DNA of 64,000 bases. Source: Riptortus pedestris. Taxonomy: Eukaryota; Arthropoda; Insecta; Hemiptera; Alydidae. The position numbers were made by a program, and so were the translations under genes. The notes beneath the pieces were generated by a model. That model made no database searches. It was not told the origin of the DNA and worked only from the letters and a program-made list of their open reading frames with translations. Shown piece by piece: positions 23,425 to 33,301 of the stretch. The stretch spans positions 27,842,001-27,906,000 of the forward strand of contig CM032230.1 of the NCBI GenBank assembly GCA_019009955.1, written 5' to 3'. The first letter of the stretch is position 1. Every line of letters begins with the position of its first letter.

Positions 23425-23597
23425 TTATTTATTAACGTTCGCTGTGTGGTACTAAGTCTAATTGGGACGGATTATGTGCAGGTCGTGCAACCCTTTTCTA
23501 GATAAATTTCTATTGCTCAGGTGAAAATGGATCTAACAACTCTTGAGTGAAGGTATTAAAACCAATGCCTTACCTCACATGGCTATCCCGATTCCTA
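23425..23597 (-). mobile_element. tRNA-derived SINE, diverged, inverted
   Basis: TTATTTATTAACGTTCGCTG, CTAATTGGGACGGATTATGT and CACATGGCTATCCCGA preserve the order of the family on the minus strand; a central piece is deleted. Confidence 0.55.
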
Positions 23598-24185
23598 TAG
23601 CAATAAATAACACATGGTGGATTATATTTTATTAAAGAGCATCAGTTCCACCTACTCTTCAGAGTGAAAGGAATTTGCCTTTTGGTTTGTTCCGCGACAT
23701 CAGTCGTTTTTATTGGTCCATTCAAGTTGAAATTCGGTTCTTATTGAGTATCGTACTCATACTCTACTGTTTTTGATCCCGATAGCGATTAACTTATTAA
23801 TTATAAATCTAAGGAAGGTCAGAGAAATATAAAAACATTGAAATCTTAACATATTATATAAACATAAATTTATGTTAAATTAAACGACTAATTTCTTATG
23901 ATCGGGCGGGGTTAGCTCTTTAGCGAAATCTTCCAACATATGAATAACTGAATTAGGTATAAAATAGAACTTTAATGTTTTCATGATATTATAAAAAACT
24001 TGTGAATGCTATCCTTCTTATTAAGACTATAAAGCATACAATTTCAATAATGTAGCATATGATGTACACCGGATAAATGTTACGTTATTTAATAATGTTT
24101 TGTGCTACTAAGACTATTTTTTTTTGGTGTTAGAGAGCAGAGTTATTTTGAGTAAGAAGGTTAACATTTTGTAGTGGTTAATTGG

Positions 24186-24440
24186 TAACCTAGAATGACG
24201 AGTTCAATTCTCGCTTGGGCAAAGGAAATTATTTAGTGACGGAATTCATGTCGTAAGTCCCACCCTTGTTAGAAAAGGGCGGTGACCTCTAGATAACCCG
24301 TCCCAATTAGGCTGAATTGCAAAAAGTGGACGTTAAGAAATTATAATACTATTTTGGTCGGGTTATCTATAGGTTATCATCCTTCTATAGCCAGGGTGGG
24401 ACTAAAATTAAATCCCCATTTATTTAATGGCTTTCCTGAA
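24186..24440. mobile_element. Two SINE copies facing each other
   Basis: Plus copy 24,186–24,340 (GAGTTCAATTCTCGCTTGGG to AAAAAGTGGACGTTAAGAAA) and a minus fragment 24,357–24,440 (CGGGTTATCTATAGGTTATC to CCAGGGTGGGACTAAAATTA). Tail-to-tail as at 17.3–17.7 kb. Confidence 0.6.
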
Positions 24441-24777
24441 GTTGACCTATGTCAGCTGAGTACTACCTGTCTCACGCAGTTCCGTTTTGATTTTGGAATA
24501 AATCGTAGTTGAACTTCCCATTGAGCGTCCTGAATAAATGATACATATTACAATAATTCGGCATGTGCTGAAATGTGCTTGCATCGGGTTACAAGTGGCC
24601 ACTCTTATCGGTAAATTATGATTGTTAATTACTCATGAATGGTGAGATAAATACTATAGATATTCTCATAAATACTATGAAATTTCTGTCGATGCACTTG
24701 AGGAGTTGTAATTGATCGGACGCTTTAATAAAGTGATAATTTATTACTATTCATTCATGTTGACCTACACACATCTA

Positions 24778-24930
24778 AGCTGTCAAAGACAGACTGTAGT
24801 CATATCCGTCGGTGCATACAGTCGTCACTGGCTGATGGTCGAGTACAGTTGGCAAGCTCTTTCGATGTGATGGCACCATCTTCAAGCCGTCTAGAGTTGT
24901 TCTTTGTCAAAGATAGACTATGGAGATAGG
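24778..24930 (-). ncRNA. Repeat unit with hammerhead-like core (candidate 3)
   Basis: Minus strand reads CTTGAAGATGGTGCCATCAC then ATCGAAAGAGC (24,886–24,854); the spacer forms a clear GATGG/CCATC hairpin where stem II should be. It is bracketed by a direct repeat (GTCAAAGACAGACTGTAG at ~24,781, GTCAAAGATAGACTATGG at ~24,906). The first box deviates from CTGATGA. Confidence 0.3.
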
Positions 24931-25184
24931 GTTTACGGCTTTGAAATAAAAGGAACCCGAACATGTATTTATCTATGGCACAGTTGGAAAGTGAGTAGTC
25001 TTAGGCTCTCAGACGAGGAAGCTTGCAATTATTATTTTGAGAAGAATGACCCAAAATGAACGTTGCAGAGGTGTAAGTAACTAAATATGTAAACCAAGAT
25101 ACTCTAGTTCCTTTTCTCAAATGCGTTCGGGGCAACTCGTAATATGTTATAAGAGGTGGTCGGTGTAAAGGTCCCCTTACTGTC

Positions 25185-25395
25185 ACGGTCTGTCTTGTAG
25201 GCTCGTGCTATTGTATCGGCTATGAAACCACTTTACCTTCACGTGTGTTACCCCTGGTTCGATCTATAGATTTTGAATTCAAGGCCTGCTGGGCGAGGAG
25301 TGGAACACCTGTTGAGGGAATTCAGTGGAGTGGGCTTGGCTGCAAGAAGTCATCATCGCTAAGAGCAATCCAAATGGAAGCTGAATAAAATAATT
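25185..25395 (+). mobile_element. Possible second SINE-like unit
   Basis: A B-box-like CCTGGTTCGATCTATAG at ~25,253 lies ~45 bases after an A-box-like GTAGGCTCGTGC. It is followed by a GC-richer body (GGCGAGGAGTGGAACACCTG, TTGGCTGCAAGAAGTCATCA) ending near an A/T-rich AATAAAATAATTTG. Only one copy in the window, so uncertain. Confidence 0.3.
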
Positions 25396-26078
25396 TGTAA
25401 ACCAAACAGGTAAGGACCATTTGTAAATACCCTATGGTTATATGGTCCTCAACCTGCCCTGAGAACTAAGCAGCAGCTTGTTAGAGTACTGCTTGAGGTC
25501 CCCGTTGCCATTACTGGTTAGGCTAAGCCAGCATGACAGTCAGACAAGACCCGCGCCAGCCGGCCAAACCCGCAATGGTCTATCTTCAGGGGCTCACTAT
25601 CAATAACTGAGCCTATTTTCTTTACTTAAGGCTGCTGAAGTAGTTTACATCAGAGATGTTTAATTGGTGCTCCTCCAATCGCCAATAATTAATGTTTATC
25701 AATGCCTACAACCAAAAACGTGACACAAATACAATTAACAAGGAAATGATGATAAATCAGGTTTATTAGCAATAATATCATTTTTGAACCTGATGGTAAT
25801 AGGGAAAACAGTCTAACTTATTAAAGAATGTACAAATTATTCACGAATGGCAAAACATATTCCATAGAAATGTTCAACAGGTCTTGCAACTATACCGTTG
25901 ACTTGTAGCATGAACTTGTCAGATAGAAGCAGGAAGTCCTAATCCGTTTTCCGGTACATTGTTAAGGCTTAAGTGGTCAAGAGTAGGAAATTAAAACAAA
26001 AAATAAACAATATCTTTTGTTGACTGTAAATGTATAACATGCATTTTTAATTTAAAATATTCTTCAATTAAAGTACTG

Positions 26079-26297
26079 GGGGCTCAGGTTAGCCATGTAA
26101 GTTAAAGCGTTGACTTTAATCTCACATGGTACACCTAGAGTGGCGAGTTCAATTCTCACCTGGGTAAATAGGAATTTATTGCATGGTGAACTCATTAAAT
26201 ATAATCAGTAGTCCCGCCCTGGTTATAAAAGGGTGGTAACCTGTAGATAGCCCGCCCCAATTAGCCATAGTAACATAGACTGGTCCATAATAAATAA
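26079..26297 (+). mobile_element. tRNA-derived SINE, full-length
   Basis: Best complete copy: tRNA-like head GGGGCTCAGGTTAGCCATGT (A-box region), B-box GAGTTCAATTCTC at 26,145–26,157, then the unrelated body and a TAATAAATAAA tail. The A and B boxes are the internal RNA polymerase III promoter of SINEs, and the ~66-bp A-to-B arrangement fits a tRNA ancestor. Confidence 0.72.
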
Positions 26298-26679
26298 AAA
26301 ATGAAAGTACTGGTTATATTGTTTGGCGTCTTCATCTCTTTTCTAATTTTCTGCATTATACTCCATTCACCAATTCTAAAAAAAAATGGTGAAATCCTAT
26401 TTTAGTCTATTTACTAAACTGGAGAACTCCTCAATACTAAATAGTTTGGTTCCGGTCCTCTGCTCAAGTAGAACTTCCCAAACCTTGTTCAACAGTGAGT
26501 ATTGTCAGAAAGCCATTCAGCCATAAACTCCTAAAGGTTTATGCTTTGAATCGCCTCATTTAGGGCTTCCACATTAGATTTATTTTGAGCCCAACTTGTT
26601 CTAGTGATCAACCATACCAAAAGTGTTTCCTTCTTTATATATGTAATTGCAAATGCAATGACCGATGAAGGTTTACCTC

Positions 26680-26842
26680 AAGGGAAATCAGCTATTGAGA
26701 TTGTACTCATGGGGGCCCACCACTCTCTTGCTCATCTGTTTTTTTACATAACAATAGGGAATATGATATGAGATTACAAGTGTGATATACTAGCACGTGG
26801 GATATTTGCTTACTTTACGCAGCCCCTACGTGACGGGCTTTT
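26680..26842 (+). mobile_element. Family A internal-deletion derivative
   Basis: Left-tip sequence CAAGGGAAATCAGCTATTGA is joined within 110 bases to the right end ATTTGCTTACTTTACGCAGC / CCCCTACGTGACGGGC, so about 500 bases of the body are missing. This is what an internally deleted transposon copy looks like. Confidence 0.5.
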
Positions 26843-26952
26843 AGTCCACCTCCCTTCAGTATTATTTATTTACCCTTATTCCTCTTACGTTATCAATCGA
26901 ATTCGGAATTGTTCTGCTGCCCATTATTAGTGCTTGTCGATTTCAAATAGAT

Positions 26953-27205
<253 letters not shown>

Positions 27206-27315
27206 CCCGCTTTACCTTAAGGCTGCCCTTATACAAGCGGTACTTTCCAATTCCTTTTTTGAATTTTGATTTCCGGGATTTTAAATAGGTCTGTGGTAAT
27301 TCTTCCTTGGTGCTT

Positions 27316-27326
27316 CTCTCTCTCTC

Positions 27327-27369
<43 letters not shown>
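27316..27369. repeat. Second (TC)n tract
   Basis: CTCTCTCT with one CACT interruption, 110 bases after the first tract; the spacer between them is not repetitive. Confidence 0.9.
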
Positions 27370-27371
<2 letters not shown>

Positions 27372-27426
27372 ACATCAAACATAGTTACTTTCTTTATATT
27401 TAAAACTAGTGAAGACGTGGTTGAAT

Positions 27427-27631
27427 AACCCACCCGGTATCACCAGCTACCGGGTCACCTACCCTTATCAGTTCCATTACACCCCTAACACTTTACCACC
27501 TCCCTTATAATGGAACATAAGTTCAGCAGAAGGGGAACTATCGATCTCACCCCTGGTAGGTCACACTACCTTATCACAACCAATCCAATTCCTGCTGGGT
27601 CTCAGATAAAAAAAAAAAAAACAAAAAAAAA
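27427..27631 (+). mobile_element. Poly(A)-tailed retroposon with 12-bp target-site duplication
   Basis: ACGTGGTTGAAT occurs at 27,415–27,426 and again at 27,632–27,643, exactly flanking a ~205-base insert ending in an A-rich tail. This is the signature of LINE-mediated retroposition. The insert opens with a GC hairpin (ACCCGGTA/TACCGGGT, 27,432–27,456). No clear pol III boxes, so it may be a SINE of another class or a 5'-truncated LINE 3' end. Confidence 0.72.
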
Positions 27632-27769
27632 ACGTGGTTGAATTCTGCCATTTTAATGGGAAGGAGTTATATTCATATCCTCTACATATCTCTTCAAACG
27701 GACACATCAAGTCGCATTCGTCGTTTTTTTCACCGTATGACACTTTCATTTGAATTATAAAGATTTATT

Positions 27770-27930
27770 ATCATTATTTATTTACGTCCACTTTTTGCTA
27801 CTACGGCTAATTGAGACGTGTTATCTACAGTTTACAGCCCTTTTCTAGGTAGGGTGGAACTAAGGATTTTATTTAATGAGTTCCTCACCAAATAAATTCC
27901 CATTTGCCCAGGCGGGAATCGAACTCGCAA
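27770..27930 (-). mobile_element. tRNA-derived SINE, 5'-truncated, inverted
   Basis: TTTACGTCCACTTTTTGCTA to GGCGGGAATCGAACTCGCAA on the plus strand, which is the tail-to-B-box order reversed. It stops exactly where the coding-like fragment at 27,931 begins. Confidence 0.62.
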
Positions 27931-28039
27931 AGAAGGATTTGATTTGACGAGAAACCCTATCAATCCATCCCAGTTTGGTGCCATCAACGAATTGTGCAAT
28001 TTCTTTAGCCAATTTCTCTTTGGTAATTTGTGGCGTCAT
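27931..28039 (-). pseudogene. Short coding-like fragment truncated by a SINE
   Basis: On the minus strand an ATG at 28,039 opens MTPQITKEKLAKEIAQFVDG and continues TKLGWIDRVSRQIKSFF until it runs into the SINE at 27,930. The amino-acid composition looks protein-like and the sequence is richer than neighbouring DNA. It may be the start of a gene or transposon ORF whose rest was lost or displaced by the SINE. Product not recognised. Confidence 0.3.
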
Positions 28040-28044
28040 TTAGG

Positions 28045-31000
28045 TACGTTGTTGAACTTGTTCCTTGCTTACTTAATATTAACGTTATCTACCTCTTGAA
28101 ATACTTAATTGTTTATGAATCCTGACCCACGGGTCTTAGTTAAGTAATAACTATTTCCTTTCACAGCAAAGTGTACCATTATCTCAGAAAGTGTCTCAAG
28201 AAAAAATGTGTTCAATTGATCTATAGGTTCGAAAATCACATCGTTGGCCACTTTTAATCTTGTTTTTATTTTGGTGTAGTTGTTTGTGCCTCTTGATTTT
28301 TGGTTGACATTCTTCTTGTATCCCTTGTAGTGCTAATTTTAGGTAATGTGTAATTTGTGTTTTGAATGTATATTTATGGCACAATAAATAATCTGGTCGT
28401 TAACTAAATGCTTTGGTATACTGCTAACATTTAATATACCATAAGCTTTCCTGCTATTTCGTATTTTGATTTGATGTATAGGCACATATACACTTTAAAA
28501 TTTGTATATAATTTCATATTCCTTATATTATTTAAGATATAGAATAAAATTTCTTAATTTGATTTATTACCATTAGTGGACTTCTGAACTTTGGTGAAAA
28601 TTGTATAAATTAGACCTGATAAATTTTTATAAACTTAATTTGACTGAGCTAAGATTTGAATTAACCATTTTGTCTACTTCAATAAAAAATAATAATGTGT
28701 ATTTATATAATTTGCTTCATTACCTTATTGAATTATAAAATTGATATCTATTTAGTTATATGTATATATATTTAATTTTATTTGTTTAATTACTGCAAAT
28801 TTCATATCCATTTTTAATCATTTTGTCTCTTGTTATGCTGATTATAAACTCCACTAATTCAAGCAATGCTTCGATTTTTTTTAATTTTGGGCGACATTAT
28901 ATAATGCTCATCTTTTTACTGAAAATAGAAAATCCTTGCCCATATGTTTAATAAATATTTTCCACAACACATGGCGTGTCTTGTAATATATCTTAATAGG
29001 ATTCTAAAACAAGTAAAAAAAGGAAGAAGGAAAGGAAGCTTTCATTTTTAGGATTTTTAAAAGAAGTTGTTCAGTTAAGATAACTCATGAAAGCATAAAT
29101 TTATATGTACAGTGTAGGCATTAGTCAAGATCTTATATCCGCAGAATTTATTTTTTAAATATATTAATCAACATTACAATGCATATTAAATTCAACATGC
29201 ATTTAACTCAATTCACTCCAGATATATACTCTTAAACGTAAATTCTGAAAATAGGTTTTATTTTATTTTCTGCTCCTTTTTTTCCTTTATTTTTTTTTTT
29301 TGACTCATTATTTTTATTATAGATTCATGAGAGCGTCTTTTGTTCCAACTTTTTATTAACTGTCATATATTGTATGACTCTATTTCAGTAGTGTACTCAA
29401 TGTTCATATTGAACAGATATTTAACATTTGGTAAGTCATAGCTATTACTATATAAAATAGTTTTTACAATAATTGTAGACTAGTAACTGTTGTAAGATTT
29501 TTGCTCGTTCTACGATGTATGTTTAATTGTTATCCATTAATTTATTCAATGAATAATTGGTTCTCATCGAAATATAAAGATTATATTAGCATAAGTACTT
29601 GATAAAGTACTCTTAATTTTTATCCAGTTGGTCATATTGTTGTTTTACCCCTGAACCATGGAATTTCTATTGCAGGAAAATTGGCACTCATTAACTATTA
29701 ATAGTAAAAAGTGTAAAACACTTGCATTACCTAAGAATTAGAAGAAATAAATATAACATTCTGCACCCGTATTCTGATGTATCATAAAAGTATGAGGTGG
29801 TAACCGAAATTAAAGTAATCATCTAGACCTGTTATCCGTCCTTTGATTGATATCAAAATTGTACTGGAAATTTCGAAATTTATTAATCCAAACAACATGA
29901 TATGGCCGAAAAATATATTCTGAGGAAGATTAGTTATTTTAATTTTTTTAGCAAACCAAATAATTACGAAGATTGTATATTGAGATATTGACGAATTTAA
30001 TTTTACGTTGAAGTAAATCCCCGCTCCGTTAAAAAATCCCCTTAATTCTCATATAGTTTTAAGTTTTCATGTACTTATACATAGAACGTTCTGGAACTTA
30101 AAAACAATTTATCCATTCCGAATTTAAATAAAATTTCAGACAAGGCCTAGAATTTTATTAATATAGACTTTATACATTGGTACGAATCCTTTGTAAATAT
30201 GCCTTGATATTTAAGAATCAAATGAGAACTTTTTCAAAAGTTATATATGCATGTTAACTAGTGATGTAAACTCCTGAAGGGGTTCCATATGAATTGAAAT
30301 ATGTTGATGAAGAGAAGTGAGATGATTCTGATTAACCCTGCTCTATTCATAACTAAACAACATCCCACTATTGTGTCGGTCCATTTATTGTTATTCCATG
30401 AATAGTTTGCTAAAAAAAATTCCATTAAATAATAAAAACGGAATATCCACAATTTATCCTTTTAGGGTTATAACTGTTTTTAGGTCTCAGGCTGAAGTTT
30501 TATATAATTCTTGAGTTCTTTGAAAGGGAACATATATATGGAATAGATAATAGTTTTTTTTTTTTTTTTAAGAAACTCAACTGAATAATGCATAATAGCT
30601 TTCGTTGTGTATCGACTATACTATTAAGTCTACACTAAAAAGCAATACAAGAAAATAATAAACTTATAGTCCTTAAATTGCACGCATCAGAAACCCATGT
30701 AACACTTAATGTACTCGACAAATTCCCCTCAGTTCATAAATTCATTTAGAATGCATTCATTTTCTTAAATATTAGGATACGAGTAACATTTTCTTTGATT
30801 TTTCATTTAGCCGAAGTTAACTAAATTATATTATTCGTGACCTAACTGAAATATTTTTTTCTAACTATTACAATAAAGAAACAAAAATATTTTTGACAGA
30901 CCAAATAAAAAAATAAGTTAGACTGCAACACAGTCCCGGATTAGTAAGTAAGTTAAAGATTTTTTTCACCTGAAACTCAGGTTACGTTTCAGTGTATCCT

Positions 31001-32200
31001 AGCCCTTGCCACATTGGTTGAATAACTCTCAAAAGGGCGAGTTCGTAATTCATTCAAAACGTATGAACTTTGCCGACGAATGTTGAGCAGAACTTGGCGA
31101 CAAGATGTAAATGCAGCAAATGAGCGGACGTCGTTGTTGTGTTTTTATATTTGGATGGCTCACTCAACCTATACCTATAGGAATCAGACAACAAGGTGGC
31201 CACGAAAAAAACTATCTACGAAAGCTGTATCTCGTATTTTCCAGAAATATACTACTCCAGCAATTATAAAGCGTGTAACCGGAAATAAAACCCGGTTGGT
31301 TGCAAATGATGAAATGTGAATTATTCCGCATTTGGAGTTCGAATGAGATTGTGAACAACTTTTTGTACGTTTCAAAAATTATTTACTTTCTACCCAGAAA
31401 TCCAGCTTTCTAAATTATAAGCCTAAAATAAAATGTAACTGAAAATTTGCCTACGATTAAGGAGAATATTTCGTCCAATTTTTGTGATTCTTTAAGGCAA
31501 GACAGGTTTTCTCTTTCCTTAAATCCCAATAGAGGCCCAGATTGAAGGAGGGCAGTTGGCTTTTGGCTTCAAAAATACTTATTTCGAACGTCCTTATAAC
31601 CTATTTTATGAAATTTGTGAATTGACATAAATTATTTCACATTCGTTTCATGAGTACAACCACTTATAGATGTTTTCCTTTAAGAAAAGTCTTCTTAAAA
31701 CACCTCATGGCAGTATTACCATTCTCTAGTAGATCCATTAATTAGTTGTTGCTCCGATGCTGAAGTAGTTAACAGTAAATACAATACTATTTCCTTCCAA
31801 GAGGAACGGGAATGACCCTGATACTCGTTGGTTTAATTCGACATATCGCTGCATTCTTCTCTGAGCTTAAAACGTCTCCTTTTCGCTATTAGAAACTTAT
31901 AAATTCTTAATTATTGTCCAATATACTTCGGTTTACGAAATCTATTTCTCATGAGACATTGTGATACGTATATCGTTAAAAATAAAAAAGGTCTCGTTCG
32001 AGTACTTCTACTGTTAAAATTATATAAATCCTGTTAAAATAATTTTCGTTGGTTTTCCCCATTTTTGTATCTTAGGGTTCGTATTTATTCACGTATTTTT
32101 GATCAGCTATTGAGGTGACTCGACGCAAATCTCAAACGGTCATTAATCATACATATATCTCTTAGAATATTAATAAATGATATCCCTTCAATTTATTCAT
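28045..32200. other. AT-rich intergenic stretch, no gene seen
   Basis: Long AT-rich sequence with only a weak family B trace near 30,000, a family A trace near 31,650 and a slightly GC-richer island at ~30,950–31,330 with a 79-codon frame that I cannot identify as a gene. Confidence 0.6.
31600..31700 (-). mobile_element. Family A left-tip fragment, weak
   Basis: TTCGTTTCATGAGTACAACC and GATGTTTTCCTTTAAGAAAA resemble the left tip and adjacent CATGAGTACAACCTC motif on the minus strand. Confidence 0.35.
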
Positions 32201-32209
32201 ATCTGTTAA

Positions 32210-32430
32210 CGCTCTTGTGCCGCTACAGACCTTAAAGAGCATAGGCTTCTGCATCTATGATTTCTTACCATTCCTCGCGGTCCCCAACCTGGCTTCTCCA
32301 GTTAAAAATACCTAACCTCATTGATGCCATTTAGCCACCTTCGCCTGGGCTTACCTCCTTTTCTACTCTTCTTGGCCAATCTGATAGCTTTCAGCAAGTC
32401 CTGCCACCACTTTCTTGCCCTTTTCTTCGT
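32210..32430 (-). pseudogene. LINE reverse-transcriptase C-terminal relic
   Basis: Minus-strand translation gives RKGGKPRRRWLNGINEVRYF, then after a frameshift FNWRSQVGDREEW and EIIDAEAYAL. This matches the typical C-terminus of non-LTR retrotransposon RT ORFs (G-[KR]-P-R-x-R-W-x-[DN]-x[IV], then WR..A.DRE.WR..). Stops and a frameshift show it is dead. It lies about 200 bases upstream of the 34-bp tandem array. Confidence 0.65.
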
Positions 32431-32636
32431 ATAGATGTCAGTTTTCACCAATTAATTACATTACTTCAGCGTTTCTTCTGATGAACAATATGTGCTGTAT
32501 CTAAATGGTTCCGAATATTTTATACTTCCCCTGCCCAGTAGCGCACTTATTTTTTCTTGGTAGAAGGTATGAGGTCTGTCTTTATTATCAAGTATGAGTG
32601 TCTTCATTTGGCCAATTCTAAGTAGAATTTCTGAAA

Positions 32637-32942
32637 CTTGATGGACACACACAAATAGTGTTCTTAATAACTTGATGGACACACACAAATAGTGTTCTTA
32701 ATAACTTTATGGACATACACAAATAGTGTTCTTAATAACTTGATGGACACACACAAATAGTGTTCTTAATAACTTGATGGACACACACAAATAGTGTTCT
32801 TAATAACTTGATGGACACACACAAATAGTGTTCTTAATAACTTGATGGACACACACAAATAGTGTTCTTAATAACTTGATGGACACACACAAATAGTGTT
32901 CTTAATAACTTGATGGACACACACAAATAGTGTTCTTAATAG
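32637..32942. repeat. Tandem array, 9 x 34 bp
   Basis: Unit begins CTTGATGGACACACACAAAT and ends GTGTTCTTAATAA. Nine contiguous units start at 32,637, 32,671, 32,705, 32,739, 32,773, 32,807, 32,841, 32,875 and 32,909. All are identical except the third (CTTTATGGACATACAC) and the last base(s) of the ninth. It ends 170 bases before coding exon 1. No spacers, so not a CRISPR array. Confidence 0.93.
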
Positions 32943-33109
32943 TTTGTTTACTAGTACATGTGTTAGTGAAGTTGGTTTGCCTTGCATCTGTGATCTATGA
33001 TTCCTACTCCAGTGGAGAAAAATCAATACATTTACACACAATTTCTCCTGGAACAGTTCAACGAGGATTTGTTTATTGTTTGATTTTTTTTGTTGTAGGT
33101 GACAGAGAG

Positions 33110-33301
33110 ATGTGGTCTGACGGAGGAGTGGAAGGTCTGAAGGAGCCGCTGTTCGGCGGGGGCGCAGCTCCGAGGGAAGCCGCCAGGCACCTCTGGGGCT
33201 CCAGCAGCAGACTCCTCGATCAGACTCCAGACGATCAGGTATCGTCATCCACTTCACCCTCGCAAGAGGAGGCAGCCGTCGACCTATCCCTCAAATCCCA
33301 G
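33110..33301 (+). CDS. Exon 1 (residues 1–64), CtBP-type motif
   Basis: Exon begins after an acceptor with a T-rich tract (AG at 33,097–33,098); the ATG lies at 33,110, so bases 33,099–33,109 are either 5' UTR or coding sequence continued from an unseen exon. It ends at CAG followed by GTATTT (33,302), phase 0. GC content is clearly above its surroundings. The encoded segment is Gly/Ala/Ser-rich and ends with EEAAVDLSLKSQ. A-V-D-L-S-L-K fits the P-x-D-L-S-x-K motif that binds CtBP corepressors, with Ala in place of Pro. The frame remains open for about 60 codons upstream of the ATG, but that stretch reads as intron or 5' flank. Confidence 0.8.

Noticed and set aside
31080..31319. 79-codon plus-strand frame in a slightly GC-richer island
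   Set aside because: No domain, no good splice sites, and the antisense strand is equally open; insufficient support for a gene.
32637..32942. CRISPR-like array
   Set aside because: The 34-bp units are contiguous with no spacers; it is a tandem minisatellite in eukaryotic DNA.
32930..33098. Coding extension upstream of exon 1
   Set aside because: The open frame runs out of the tandem array into intron-like sequence with a good acceptor at 33,098; amino-acid composition is not protein-like.
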